Of a stretch of 64,000 bases of DNA, positions 19,203 to 27,432 are shown piece by piece. Location of the stretch: the NCBI RefSeq assembly GCF_004792695.1, contig NZ_SRXU01000013.1, forward strand, positions 1 through 64,000. The letters run 5' to 3'. Made by a program: the position numbers and the translations under genes. How positions within the stretch are numbered: the stretch's first letter is position 1; each line of letters opens with the position of its first letter. Source of the stretch: Sphingomonas naasensis (GTDB lineage Bacteria > Pseudomonadota > Alphaproteobacteria > Sphingomonadales > Sphingomonadaceae). The notes under the pieces were generated by a model, which saw only the letters and a program-made list of their open reading frames with translations, was not told the origin of the DNA and did no database searches.

Positions 19203-19838
19203 CTAGCGCGAGGCGGGCGCCGGCAGCGTGTCCATCATGTCGACAAAGGCACTGATCTCGCCGGTGGCCGCGGTATCCCAGACAAAGCCCTGGATCACGT
19301 CGACGCCGGCGAGATTCTTGCCGGCGAGCTTGCGGAACAGCGCGATCAATTGCGGCGCCTCGGTGATCGGCCCGAGATCGTAGAGATCGTCGTCGCCGGG
19401 ACCCGGACGATTCCCGTTGGCGCAGTAGAGCCGCAGCGGCGCGTAGAAGATCGCGGCGGGCGGCACCTGGATCACCTGGCTCTGCACGACGATTCCATTC
19501 TGCTTCCGGACGTTGCGCGAGCGAAAGATCAGCCCGGGCGGCAGCGTGACGTCGATCGGCGCGCCGGTCCGGTTGGTGAACTGCAGGCACAGGGCGATGA
19601 GATGCCCGTCGGTGCCATAGGCCTTTTTCGCGTCCCGGTTGCCGCAGTCCTGTGGACGAGACGCGTCATAGGGCTTGATCGGCTGACGAAGCGTGACGCC
19701 TTCCGGGAGAGCGAACGGCTTGCCGACCGGCGCCGCGGTCGAATTGCCGAGGCCGGGCGGCGACAGGTCCTGCGCCTGTGCGGGGTTCGCACAGAGCCCC
19801 GCGAGGGCGGACAGCAGCAACAGGCGAAAACGCTTCAC
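19203..19838 (-). CDS. Secreted hypothetical protein
   Basis: 211 residues from a GTG at 19838. The N-terminus KRFRLLLLSALAGLCANPAQAQ is a typical Sec signal peptide, which decides this start over longer upstream options. The mature protein includes ALCLQFTNRTGAPIDVTLPPGL and several cysteines, reminiscent of secreted beta-sandwich folds, but I do not recognise a family. Expected location: periplasm or outside. It follows purB's direction upstream but is separated from it by 89 nt, and it is divergent from the EF-hand gene. Confidence 0.65.
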   Translation of the reverse strand: MKRFRLLLLSALAGLCANPAQAQDLSPPGLGNSTAAPVGKPFALPEGVTLRQPIKPYDASRPQDCGNRDAKKAYGTDGHLIALCLQFTNRTGAPIDVTLPPGLIFRSRNVRKQNGIVVQSQVIQVPPAAIFYAPLRLYCANGNRPGPGDDDLYDLGPITEAPQLIALFRKLAGKNLAGVDVIQGFVWDTAATGEISAFVDMMDTLPAPASR

Positions 19839-20134
19839 GAAAACGCTCCGGGGCAGGGTGATGGGCGGGTTCGGTAGGCCAGCGGGCGCCGGCCGGCCAT
19901 GGCGGCGGAGGAGATTCGCAAGATCGGCACAAACTTTGCCTGCAAGGTGGCCGCGTTGCGTTGAGGCAACACGGCAAACGAAATGCGATAAGCCGCAGCA
20001 TGGGGAGGATGAGCGGTGTAACCGAAGATCAAATGCCGGAACAAGGCGAAAGCCTGGCAGTTGATATCTTCGAGTTCCGAGAGATTTCAAGCTCCGCGAT
20101 CTACACGCAGGAGTGCAAACAGGAGTTTATCTAT
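19839..20134. other. Divergent intergenic region without a clear gene
   Basis: 296 nt between a secreted protein gene and the EF-hand gene. It should hold both promoters. It is less GC-rich near 20060-20130, just upstream of the EF-hand gene. I see no confident promoter, palindrome or RNA gene in it. Confidence 0.4.
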
Positions 20135-20776
20135 ATGCTGAAGGCTGTTCTTCTCACCACATCTATACTCGTTGCTGCGCCGGTCTTTGCGCAGGACAAG
20201 CCTGCGACCGAAACCAAACAGGAGCAGAAGGTCGCCCCCAAGGACAAGGCCGCAAAGCCGGCGACGCCCGCGACGACCGACGACGCCGCGCCGGGCACGC
20301 AGGGCTCGGGAACGGTAGAGGAGGCGCCAGCGGCGACTCCGGCACCGGCCACCGAGGCCGCGCAGCCGACTCCGACGCAGCCCGCCCAGCCCGCGACGCA
20401 GCCGGCCCCGGCGCAGCCCCCCCAGCCGACCCAGCCCACGCCTGAGGCTGCGCCTTCGGGCACCAGCGGCGCCGGAACCGCGGGGACGGCCGCGGCCCAG
20501 CCGGCCGCCCAGCCCGCGGCAACGCAGGATCAGGTCGCGCAGGCCGTCAGCCGCGATTTCGGCACCTATGACAAGGATGCCAACGGCATGCTGAGCGACG
20601 CCGAATTCGGCACCTGGATGAGCGCGCTGCGCAAGGCTTCGGAACCGAGCTTCGTGCCTGGTTCGGCCGACGCCAATGTCTGGCTCGGCCAGGCCTTCGC
20701 CGCCGCCGATGCCGACAAGAGCAAGGCGATCAACCAGGCCGAGCTCACGACGTTCCTGACGCCCAAGGCGTCCTGA
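20135..20776 (+). CDS. Exported EF-hand protein with Pro/Ala/Gln-rich linker
   Basis: 213 residues. A signal peptide (KAVLLTTSILVAAPVFAQ) is followed by a Lys-rich segment, about 100 residues of low-complexity P, A, Q and T sequence, then two calcium-binding EF-hand loops near the C-terminus: YDKDANGMLSDAEF and ADADKSKAINQAEL. The second loop is regular; the first has the DxDxNG pattern. It probably binds calcium in the periplasm with the linker spanning the cell wall. AGGAG precedes ATG 20135. The partner is unknown. Confidence 0.8.
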   Translation: MLKAVLLTTSILVAAPVFAQDKPATETKQEQKVAPKDKAAKPATPATTDDAAPGTQGSGTVEEAPAATPAPATEAAQPTPTQPAQPATQPAPAQPPQPTQPTPEAAPSGTSGAGTAGTAAAQPAAQPAATQDQVAQAVSRDFGTYDKDANGMLSDAEFGTWMSALRKASEPSFVPGSADANVWLGQAFAAADADKSKAINQAELTTFLTPKAS

Positions 20777-20847
20777 TCTCCCTCGCGCCCGTACGCATGG
20801 CGCGGCTCCCGAGCGGCCGTCGGATCCTTCCGGCGGCCGTTTGGCGT

Positions 20848-21630
20848 TCAGCCGGCTGCGCGGCCGCGGCGCGGCGGGTCCGCGGGCCAGCGGCGTGCGA
20901 TCTCGGCTTCGCGGGCGCGCCATTGGTCGAGCATCGGGCCCATATTCTCTTCGGCGCGCCAGGGCTGGTCGGCAATCTCGACGCGGCCCAGATCATCGAA
21001 CTCGCGGAATTTCTCCTTGCGGAAGGCCGCGTACATCGCGTCGGACATCAGCATCGGCGAGTCCACGCCGTGCAGGCCGAGCAGGCCCATGGTCCACCAA
21101 TGCGCGCCTTCGATTGCCGCGCCGCTGACGCGTAGCGGGGGCGTGTCCGCCTTGTCGGGATGCTGCTGGCTGTAGTGCGCGTGCTTCACGGCATTGCCGA
21201 TGTCGAAATTCCAGCGCGTGCCGCCGTCGTGATCGGGGTAGCTCGAGAAATGCTGTTCGACGCCGGCGGTCAGCAGGCAATCGATGTCCTGTCCGACGCT
21301 GTACTTGTACCACGCGCCGAGATCCTCGCCTGTCTTGCGCCGCAGCGTGAAGGGCTCGAAGAAATGGAGTCCGGGCTCCCAGCTCTCGACGAAGTCCTTG
21401 AAGCGCTGGCTGCACACGCGGATCGTGCGGACGGTGATGATGTCCGGGATGCGGCCCGCGGTCTTGCGCTCCTGCGTCGCCGAAGTGATGTGGTCATAGC
21501 CGGGCTCCCACAGGCAGCGTCCCGCGCGGAACTCGTAGTAGTTCTGGCCGCCCCTGAAATAGTCGGGCTGGTCGGCGTCGAACGGCGTATAGGCTGCGCC
21601 GGTGATGCAGCGCTTGAGCAGGACCGGCAT
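20848..21630 (-). CDS. Imm11/DUF1629-like protein
   Basis: 260 residues with no signal peptide or transmembrane segment. The centre (ITVRTIRVCSQRFKDFVESW ... FFEPFTLRRKTGEDLGAWY ... DCLL) follows the pattern of the DUF1629/Imm11 family, which includes immunity proteins of polymorphic toxin systems. The start ATG 21630 has a GGGGGAGA ribosome binding site. No toxin gene or Rhs/VgrG gene lies beside it, so if it is an immunity protein it is an orphan here. The family call is by eye only. Confidence 0.5.
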   Translation of the reverse strand: MPVLLKRCITGAAYTPFDADQPDYFRGGQNYYEFRAGRCLWEPGYDHITSATQERKTAGRIPDIITVRTIRVCSQRFKDFVESWEPGLHFFEPFTLRRKTGEDLGAWYKYSVGQDIDCLLTAGVEQHFSSYPDHDGGTRWNFDIGNAVKHAHYSQQHPDKADTPPLRVSGAAIEGAHWWTMGLLGLHGVDSPMLMSDAMYAAFRKEKFREFDDLGRVEIADQPWRAEENMGPMLDQWRAREAEIARRWPADPPRRGRAAG

Positions 21631-21675
21631 CGCGATCGTCTCCCCCGGGGTCGCCCGCGGTCTAGTCGATCGGGC

Positions 21676-22266
21676 TTAACGAACCCTGGATCGGCCGTTC
21701 CGCTGAGCGCCGGAGGGGCCCGAAAGATCCTTGCGCATGCGGACGAGCGGCACGCTGACCCCCTCCACGATCGCCTCGGCCGCCTCGACGCCTCGATAGC
21801 CGCACGCGACATAGAGCGGCTGGCCGCTGAGGGTTGCCATCAGCTCGACCGCCGCGAAGCCCTCGGCAGCGGCGGCGTTCTCGCAGGTCGCGAGGATGAG
21901 ACGGCCGATGCCGCGGCGGGCGAAATCGGGGTGGGTGTACATCGCCCGGATTCTGGCCGGATCGCGGGCGGGATCGAGCGGCGCGGGATCGCGCAGCCCG
22001 GTGCTGTGATCGCCGCCATATAGCGTGGCGCGCCGGCTCCAGCCGCCGCAGCCGACGATGCGCCCGGCCTGCTCGACGACGAGATAGGTCCCGTCGGCGA
22101 TCAGCTGGGTGTCGAGGCCCATCACCGCGCGGCTCGCCGCGACTTGCGCGGGCGAAAGAAAGTCCGCCTGCAAGGTATCGATGGCGCGTCGCATCAATGC
22201 CTGCAGCGCCGGGAGATCGGCCGCGCTCGCCCAGCGCGTGTCGAACGGGAGAGTGTCGTTTTCCAG
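21676..22266 (-). CDS. GNAT-family N-acetyltransferase
   Basis: 196 residues if it starts at CTG 22266; 173 if at TTG 22197. The acetyl-CoA loop is RAMYTHPDFARRGIGRLIL (R/QxxGxG/A type), and MATLSGQPLYVACGY near the end is the usual last strand-helix. The longer form adds FDTRWASAADLPALQALM, which is standard first-strand and helix text for this fold, and has TAGGAA eight nt before the CTG. No in-frame ATG or GTG exists between the radC stop and 22197. The gene directly follows radC. Substrate unknown. Confidence 0.8.
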   Translation of the reverse strand: MENDTLPFDTRWASAADLPALQALMRRAIDTLQADFLSPAQVAASRAVMGLDTQLIADGTYLVVEQAGRIVGCGGWSRRATLYGGDHSTGLRDPAPLDPARDPARIRAMYTHPDFARRGIGRLILATCENAAAAEGFAAVELMATLSGQPLYVACGYRGVEAAEAIVEGVSVPLVRMRKDLSGPSGAQRNGRSRVR

Positions 22267-22275
22267 GGTTGGTTC

Positions 22276-22959
22276 CTAGATCAGCCCCTGCGCGCGCAGG
22301 CTGACATGGCCTTCGGTGCCGAGGATGATGTGATCGTGCACCGCGATGCCGAGCCGCTTGCCGGCTTCGGCGACCTGGCGGGTGATCTCGATATCGGCGC
22401 GGCTGGGCGAGGGATCGCCCGAAGGGTGGTTGTGGACGAGGATGATCGCCGCCGAGCCGAGATCGATCGCGCGGCGGATCACTTCGCGGACATAGACCGG
22501 CGCCTCGTCGACCGAGCCTTCGTTCATCAGCTCGTCGCGGATCAGCATGTTGCGCGCGTTGAGATGGAGCACGCGGACGCGCTCGATCGCATGGTGGGCC
22601 ATGTCGGCGCGCAGATAATCGAGCAGCGCCTGCCAATTGGCGAGGATCGGGCGTTCGGTGACCGCCGAGCGGAGCAGGCGCAGCGCGGCGGCGTGCGCGG
22701 CCTTGAGCGCCGCCGCGCTGGTCTCGCCCATGCCGGGGACGCGGGCGAGCGCCTCCGCGTCGGCGGTGAGCAGCCCGCCGATCCCGCCGAACTCGGTGAG
22801 CAGCGCCCGTGCCAGCGGCTTGGTGTCGCGGCGCGGGATGGCAAGCGCGAGGAGATATTCGACCAGCTCGTGATCGAGCAATGCATCCGGGCCGCCCTCG
22901 AACAGGCGCCGGCGCAGGCGCGCGCGGTGGCCGGAGGCGTCGGGGGCGTCGGCGGGCAT
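22276..22959 (-). CDS. radC: RadC/MPN-domain protein
   Basis: 227 residues, typical length. An N-terminal helix-hairpin-helix (LARVPGMGETSAAALKAA) precedes the JAB/MPN metalloprotease-like domain with the metal motif E...HNHPSGDPSPSRAD. Despite the name, the family has no proven role in DNA repair. It is co-oriented with the GNAT gene, which begins 9 nt after its stop. The start ATG 22959 gives the standard N-terminus. Confidence 0.92.
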   Translation of the reverse strand: MPADAPDASGHRARLRRRLFEGGPDALLDHELVEYLLALAIPRRDTKPLARALLTEFGGIGGLLTADAEALARVPGMGETSAAALKAAHAAALRLLRSAVTERPILANWQALLDYLRADMAHHAIERVRVLHLNARNMLIRDELMNEGSVDEAPVYVREVIRRAIDLGSAAIILVHNHPSGDPSPSRADIEITRQVAEAGKRLGIAVHDHIILGTEGHVSLRAQGLI

Positions 22960-22978
22960 GGGCGGGTTGTCGACTGAA

Positions 22979-23175
22979 AGCCCCTCCCTTTCAAGGGAGG
23001 GATGGCCGGGCCGGCGATGCTCCCGGCATGGCCTGAACAGCGCGGGGCGCTGTTCACCCGATCATGGTGGGTCGCGAGCGAAGCGAGCGTCCGGAACGAG
23101 CCTCGAAGCGCCGAACGGGGGATCGAGCCCCGTCCGCCGCTGACCCGCCCCTTCCCATCCCTCCAAGGGAAGGGC
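22979..23175. repeat. Family A composite repeat, copy A2
   Basis: Outer arms CCCTCCCTTTCAAGGGAGGG and CCCATCCCTCCAAGGG enclose a longer inner part with a 9-bp palindrome (GAACAGCGC-GGG-GCGCTGTTC at about 23036-23056) and a module GCGAGCGAAGCGAGCG...CCGAACGGGGGATCGAGCCCCGTCC that recurs in A4 at 37779. It fills most of the 412-nt gap between radC and atpI. Confidence 0.75.
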
Positions 23176-23206
23176 TGACTTGGGCATGTCGTTCGCCCGC
23201 CGCGCG

Positions 23207-23232
23207 AGATCCCGGCCTTCGCCGGGATGACG
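23207..23232. repeat. Family B half-element, copy B2
   Basis: GAGATCCCGGCCTTCGCCGG followed by GATGAC matches the right arm of B1 at 7464. Flanking GTTCGCCCGCCG and GGGCGAAC add an outer inverted repeat. Only half of the B1-type element is present, directly after A2. Confidence 0.7.
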
Positions 23233-23371
23233 GCGGGCCGGGCGAACCGACTGTCAAGAAACCGCAACGGTTGACTCAGCCCGCCCCCCATCCTAATCGG
23301 CGCCTGCCTTGGCGGGCTCGCCGCTCGGCACATGCGTCTGGCCTGCCGGAAACGGCTGACAGGAGAGGCAA

Positions 23372-23689
23372 TTGGCCGAGAACGAGCCCGGACTGGACCC
23401 CTTGCCCGAGGATGCGCGCCTTAACTCGCTCGACGAGCGACTTCGGCGAGCAAAGACGGAAGAGGCGATCAGGACCGGCGCCGTGGATACCAAGGGCGAT
23501 GCCAGCTATCGCCTCGGGAACCGCGTGCTGGCCGAACTGATTGGCAGCATGGTCGGAGGAGCAGTGATCGGCGGTACGCTCGATTGGCTGCTGGGAACCT
23601 CCCCGTGGCTCCTGCTCGCACTCCTGTTCCTCGGAATAGTGAGCGCTTTCAGGAACATCATCAGGATTTCGAACCAGCGCTCGAAGTGA
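23372..23689 (+). CDS. atpI: ATP synthase assembly protein AtpI
   Basis: 105 residues. A charged N-terminus (about 60 residues) is followed by two transmembrane helices (LIGSMVGGAVIGGTLDWLL and WLLLALLFLGIVSAF), the AtpI/gene-1 layout of alphaproteobacteria. It is thought to help assemble the c-ring. The start is TTG 23372, well supported by AGGAGAGGCA just upstream; the next in-frame ATG would remove half of the protein. First gene of the F0 cluster. Confidence 0.9.
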   Translation: MAENEPGLDPLPEDARLNSLDERLRRAKTEEAIRTGAVDTKGDASYRLGNRVLAELIGSMVGGAVIGGTLDWLLGTSPWLLLALLFLGIVSAFRNIIRISNQRSK

Positions 23690-23728
23690 TTCTTCGGGCG
23701 CTTTGGCTAATGAAGCGGATCAACGAGC

Positions 23729-24511
23729 GTGGCGGCTGAATCAGGCAAGATCGACCCGATGCACCAGTTCGAGGTGCAGACGATCTGGGACGGCTTCAAT
23801 ATTGCCGGGCACCAGATCGCCTTCACCAATTCGGCGCTGTGGATGTGCGTCGCGGCGGTCGTCCTCTGGGCATTCATGCTCGGCGGGATGAAGCGCGCGG
23901 TGGTCCCCGGCCGCTGGCAGATGCTGGTCGAGAACTTCACCGGCTTCATCGATTCGATGCTCGCGGCGAACATCGGCAAGGAAGGGCGCAAGTACCTCCC
24001 GTACGTCTTCTCGCTGTTCATGTTCATCCTCTTCGCCAACCTGCTCGGGCTGCTGCCCCTGGGCCTGGTCGGCATCCACCCGTTCACCTTCACCAGCCAT
24101 TTCACCGTCACCGGGGTGCTCGCGATCATGAGCTTCTCGATCGTGCTGATCGTCGGCTTCTGGAAGCATGGGCTGCACTTCTTCTCGCTGTTCGTGCCGC
24201 ACGGCACGCCGCTGTGGCTGATCTGGCTGATCCCCGCGATCGAGTTCGTCTCGTTCATGGTGCGCCCGTTTTCGCTGGGCCTGCGACTGTTCGTCGCGAT
24301 GATCGCCGGGCACATCCTGCTGAAGGTGCTCGCGGGCTTCGTGATCAACGCCGGCAATGCCGGGCTGATCCCCGGCCTTGGCGTCGGCATCCCCAGCTTC
24401 GTGCTGATGGTCGGCATCTCGGCGCTCGAGATCCTCGTCGCCGGCATCCAGGCCTATGTCTTTGCGCTGCTCACGTCGCTGTACATCAACGACGCCGAGC
24501 ATCTGCACTGA
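23729..24511 (+). CDS. atpB: F0 ATP synthase subunit a
   Basis: 260 residues, with five or six transmembrane helices. The key helix SLGLRLFVAMIAGHILLKVL carries the essential Arg that faces the c-ring carboxylate, and the last helix SALEILVAGIQAYVFALLTS is also conserved. It forms the proton half-channels. The start is GTG 23729 with a weak RBS; ATG 23759 (MHQFEV) would lose only ten residues and cannot be excluded. Confidence 0.96.
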   Translation: MAAESGKIDPMHQFEVQTIWDGFNIAGHQIAFTNSALWMCVAAVVLWAFMLGGMKRAVVPGRWQMLVENFTGFIDSMLAANIGKEGRKYLPYVFSLFMFILFANLLGLLPLGLVGIHPFTFTSHFTVTGVLAIMSFSIVLIVGFWKHGLHFFSLFVPHGTPLWLIWLIPAIEFVSFMVRPFSLGLRLFVAMIAGHILLKVLAGFVINAGNAGLIPGLGVGIPSFVLMVGISALEILVAGIQAYVFALLTSLYINDAEHLH

Positions 24512-24564
24512 GTTTAAAATCGTAATCGTACCAACCAACATGTTCGAAGCAGGAGTTTGAAAAA

Positions 24565-24792
24565 ATGGATCCAGCAGCAGCCAAGCTCGTCGGTGCAGGT
24601 CTCGCGGCGATCGGCGCCGGCATGGCCGCCATCGGCGTGGGCAACGTGTTCGGCAGCTTCCTCGAGGGCGCGCTGCGCAACCCGGGCGCGGCTGACGGCC
24701 AGCAGGGCCGCCTGTTCATCGGCTTCGCGGCCGCCGAGCTTCTCGGTCTGCTCGCGTTCGTCGTGGCGATGATCTTGATCTTCGTCGCCTAA
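24565..24792 (+). CDS. atpE: F0 ATP synthase subunit c
   Basis: 75 residues, two transmembrane helices joined by the polar loop RNPGAADGQQGRL. The ion-binding carboxylate is E58 (AAAELLG), as in most H+-driven c-subunits with Glu; there is no sodium-type Gln/Thr/Ser set, so proton coupling is expected. The strong RBS AGCAGGAG lies just upstream. It forms the rotating ring. Confidence 0.98.
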   Translation: MDPAAAKLVGAGLAAIGAGMAAIGVGNVFGSFLEGALRNPGAADGQQGRLFIGFAAAELLGLLAFVVAMILIFVA

Positions 24793-24846
24793 TTCTCCGG
24801 TTCGGGCCGGGGCCCAGTCCCCGGCCTGCTCCTGGATAGGAATCCA

Positions 24847-25338
24847 ATGCCCCAGATCTCCCAGCTCGCCGAGACCTTCGCGTCCCAGATCTTCTGGCTG
24901 CTCGTGACGTTCGGCTTCGTCTTCTTCGTCGTGGGCAAGCTGATGCTGCCCAAGGTGCTGTCGACGGTGGACCAGCGCGACAAGTCGGTGTCCGACGATC
25001 TCGCCGCTGCCGAAGCCGCGCGCGCCGCCGCCGATGCGGCCGAGGAGAATTGGCGGACGGAGGAGAATGCGGCGCGCGAGGCGGCGCAGAAGCGCATCGC
25101 CGAGGCGCGTGCGCAGGGCACCGCGGCGGCCGAGAAGCGGCTCGCTGCGGCGCATGCCGAGACCGATGCCCGCATCGCCGCGGCCGAGGCGCAGATCGCC
25201 GAGGCCAGCGCCGCAGCGGGTGCCGAGATCGAGGCAGTGGCGGCCGAGGCGGCGCGGGACATCGTCGCGCGCTTCTCGGGCGCCAAGGTAACGGCCGCGG
25301 AGGCCAAGAAGGCAGTGAAGGCGGCGCTCAATGGCTGA
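24847..25338 (+). CDS. atpF': F0 ATP synthase subunit b'
   Basis: 163 residues: one N-terminal transmembrane helix (FWLLVTFGFVFFVVGKLMLP) and a long Ala/Glu-rich coiled coil to the end. The paired b and b' genes are normal for alphaproteobacteria, where a heterodimer forms the peripheral stalk. It overlaps the next gene by 8 nt, which suggests translational coupling and equal amounts of the two proteins. Confidence 0.95.
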   Translation: MPQISQLAETFASQIFWLLVTFGFVFFVVGKLMLPKVLSTVDQRDKSVSDDLAAAEAARAAADAAEENWRTEENAAREAAQKRIAEARAQGTAAAEKRLAAAHAETDARIAAAEAQIAEASAAAGAEIEAVAAEAARDIVARFSGAKVTAAEAKKAVKAALNG

Positions 25339-25969
25339 GGCAGCACATCCCGCAGCGGCCGATACGGTCGCCGAGAACCTGACCGAGGCGAAGCACGGCG
25401 AAGGCATGGCGGTTCCCGAAACCGGCACCAAGGCAGTGACGATCGAGCATGGCGGGCCCAGCGAGGCGCATGCCGATCCGTCGATCTTCGGGCTCGACGC
25501 CACCGTCTGGGTGTCGATCGCGATGACCGCGTTCATCCTGATCCTCGTCTGGAAGAAGGTGCCCGGCCTGATCACCCGCGGGCTCGACAATCAGATCGCG
25601 GCGATCCGCAACCGGCTCGACGAAGCGAAGCAGCTCCGCGCCGAGGCCGAGGCGCTGCGCGACGAATATGCCCGCAAGATCGCCGGCGCCGAGGCGCAGG
25701 CCCAGGCGATGCTCGCGCATGCCGACGAGGAGGCCAAAGCCGTTCTCGCCAAGGCCGAAGCCGATGCGACCGAGCTGACCGCCCGTCGCGCGAAGATGGC
25801 CGAGGACAAGATCGCCGCCGCCGAGCGCGCCGCGATCCAGGCGGTCCGCACCCAGGCCGCCGAAGCGGCGACCCGCGCCGCCGCGGCGATCATCGCCGAC
25901 AAGCACAGCGCCGATGCCGACAAGGCGTTGGTCGACCAGACCATCGCGGGGCTCGGCCGCGCGCATTGA
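25331..25969 (+). CDS. atpF: F0 ATP synthase subunit b
   Basis: 212 residues. A long, polar N-terminal extension (about 50 residues, rich in A, E, H) comes before the transmembrane helix TVWVSIAMTAFILILVWKKV, then a coiled coil. The extension is longer than in enteric subunit b and is usual in sphingomonads. It pairs with b' in the stator. Last gene of the F0 cluster; the F1 genes are elsewhere on the chromosome, which is common in this class. Confidence 0.95.
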   Translation: MAEAAHPAAADTVAENLTEAKHGEGMAVPETGTKAVTIEHGGPSEAHADPSIFGLDATVWVSIAMTAFILILVWKKVPGLITRGLDNQIAAIRNRLDEAKQLRAEAEALRDEYARKIAGAEAQAQAMLAHADEEAKAVLAKAEADATELTARRAKMAEDKIAAAERAAIQAVRTQAAEAATRAAAAIIADKHSADADKALVDQTIAGLGRAH

Positions 25970-25973
25970 GGCT

Positions 25974-25994
25974 CCGGGCGCCGCGCGCGCCCGG
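25974..25994. terminator. GC hairpin between convergent genes
   Basis: An 8-bp stem CCGGGCGC / GCGCCCGG with a 5-nt loop, directly after atpF and before the end of the convergent membrane gene. There is no U-tract, so it is only a terminator-like structure. Confidence 0.4.
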
Positions 25995-25996
25995 CC

Positions 25997-26926
25997 TCAT
26001 CCCACCAGATCGTCCTGCATCTCCGCGCGGAAGCGCGCGGTGAGGAAGATCCGCGTGAGCACATATCCCTGGATCACGCCGACGGCGAGGAAGTAGACGA
26101 TCAGGCCCAGCGCATAGGCGTGGGTCCGCCCGGTCCCTTGCGACAATTGTCCGGCGAGGCCGTCGACGAAGCGGCCGATCGACTGGAAATTGACCAGCCC
26201 GACCCCGACGAGGATCTTGGTCAGCCAATCCGACACCGCCTCGACATTGGCATTGGGGATCAGCCGGCTGCGGACCTTGACCTCCGGATTGATCCGCGGG
26301 ACCGCGAACAGGAAGCCGATCAGCGCCCCCACCGCGATGCTCGCCATCGCCCAGAGCACCGCGGCGCCGGTGTCGCGGCTCGGCCAGGCGGCGGCGACGA
26401 AGCCGGCGATATTGGCCATCAGCAGCAATGCCGCGATCAGCGGCGTGCCGAAATCGCTGGAGTGCCACCAGCGCGGCGGGGGAGGCGAGAGCGCTGCGGC
26501 GGCGTCCGGATCGGCGAGGCCGAGATGCGGGTTGCGCCACAGATAGACCGAGCAGATCGCGAGGAAGATGTTGTTGGGAACGAGCGCGGTGCGCAACCAG
26601 CCGGGGATGTCGGGATAGTTCTCGGGCGCAGCGCCGGTCTCGAGAATATGGTACATCGCGGGGAGCAGCAGCACGAGCAGCACCAGCGATCCCATCGCCG
26701 CGGCCTTTCGCGTCTCGGCGATGAGGATGAGGATGCCGACCGCGACTTCGGCGATGCCGGTGACGATCACGATCGGGACGTGGCTCGGTTCGGGGAAAAT
26801 GCCGGGAAGCTGCGCGATCGTCTTTTTGAGATGCGAGAAATGCATCGATCCGAAGACGATCCACTGGATCGACAACACGAGGATGCTGATCCTGCCGAAC
26901 AAGGTATAGGCACGGGCTTCCGACAT
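25997..26926 (-). CDS. DoxX-like multi-pass membrane protein
   Basis: 309 residues from ATG 26926 (RBS GGGGGAAAG). The first 130 residues form four helices in a DoxX-like pattern (SIQWIVFGSMHFSHL, VTGIAEVAVGILILI, LVLLVLLLPAMYHI). A Pro-rich loop joins this to a second half with further helices (PLIAALLLMANIAGFVAAAW, AVLWAMASIAVGALIGFLF, LGLIVYFLAVGVIQGYV). I do not recognise the second half. Function unknown; the two-part build suggests a fusion. It is convergent with atpF. Confidence 0.7.
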   Translation of the reverse strand: MSEARAYTLFGRISILVLSIQWIVFGSMHFSHLKKTIAQLPGIFPEPSHVPIVIVTGIAEVAVGILILIAETRKAAAMGSLVLLVLLLPAMYHILETGAAPENYPDIPGWLRTALVPNNIFLAICSVYLWRNPHLGLADPDAAAALSPPPPRWWHSSDFGTPLIAALLLMANIAGFVAAAWPSRDTGAAVLWAMASIAVGALIGFLFAVPRINPEVKVRSRLIPNANVEAVSDWLTKILVGVGLVNFQSIGRFVDGLAGQLSQGTGRTHAYALGLIVYFLAVGVIQGYVLTRIFLTARFRAEMQDDLVG

Positions 26927-27031
26927 GCGGCTTTCCCCCCAGAGCTGCGGCGATTGTTTCACAGACTTCGCAAATGTCCAGCCCGGCGCATCGGCTCTGG
27001 CGGGGCGCGGCGAGCATGCTAGGCTGGCACG

Positions 27032-27271
27032 ATGGCAGCGAAGCGGAACGACGGGGCGGCGACGCCGGCAAGGGCAGGCGAGGGCGCGACGCGCTGGCTC
27101 GGGATCGGCGCGATCGTGGCGCTGGTGCTAGCGGCGGCGGCGGTGCTGCTCGCATGGCAAAGCGCTTCGGACGAGCGCCGCGCGGCCGGGGACGTCAAGG
27201 CGCGCGTGGCGGCCGAGATGAACCGGATCGAGGCCGAAGCGCAGAGGATCGAGCGCGAAGCGTCCAAGTGA
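27032..27271 (+). CDS. Small single-helix membrane protein
   Basis: 79 residues: a charged N-terminus, one transmembrane helix (IGAIVALVLAAAAVLLAW, about 25-43) and a charged C-terminal helix rich in E, R and A that could form a coiled coil. No family recognised. The start ATG 27032 lacks a strong RBS, so confidence is moderate. Confidence 0.5.
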   Translation: MAAKRNDGAATPARAGEGATRWLGIGAIVALVLAAAAVLLAWQSASDERRAAGDVKARVAAEMNRIEAEAQRIEREASK

Positions 27272-27292
27272 CCAGCGGGCGATAGCTGTGTG

Positions 27293-27306
27293 GTTACCGC
27301 GGTAAC
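27293..27306. promoter_or_regulatory. Perfect 14-bp palindrome before the hybrid kinase gene
   Basis: GTTACCGCGGTAAC reads the same on both strands. It lies in an AT-richer 160-nt stretch upstream of the kinase start (140 nt before ATG 27433), a position that suits a repressor or activator site. It shares the GTTACC/GGTAAC half-site theme with the repeat at 11746. Confidence 0.4.
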
Positions 27307-27432
27307 TATTTGCTGTGGCTGACGTTTACGTAATTTGCTGAAATGCGAAGATAAATAATATCAGGGTTGGATTGGTTGGCTTTGGCCGCGAATTCATTTG
27401 CTCTTCTTTGCGTGCTGCGCAAAAAACCTTCG

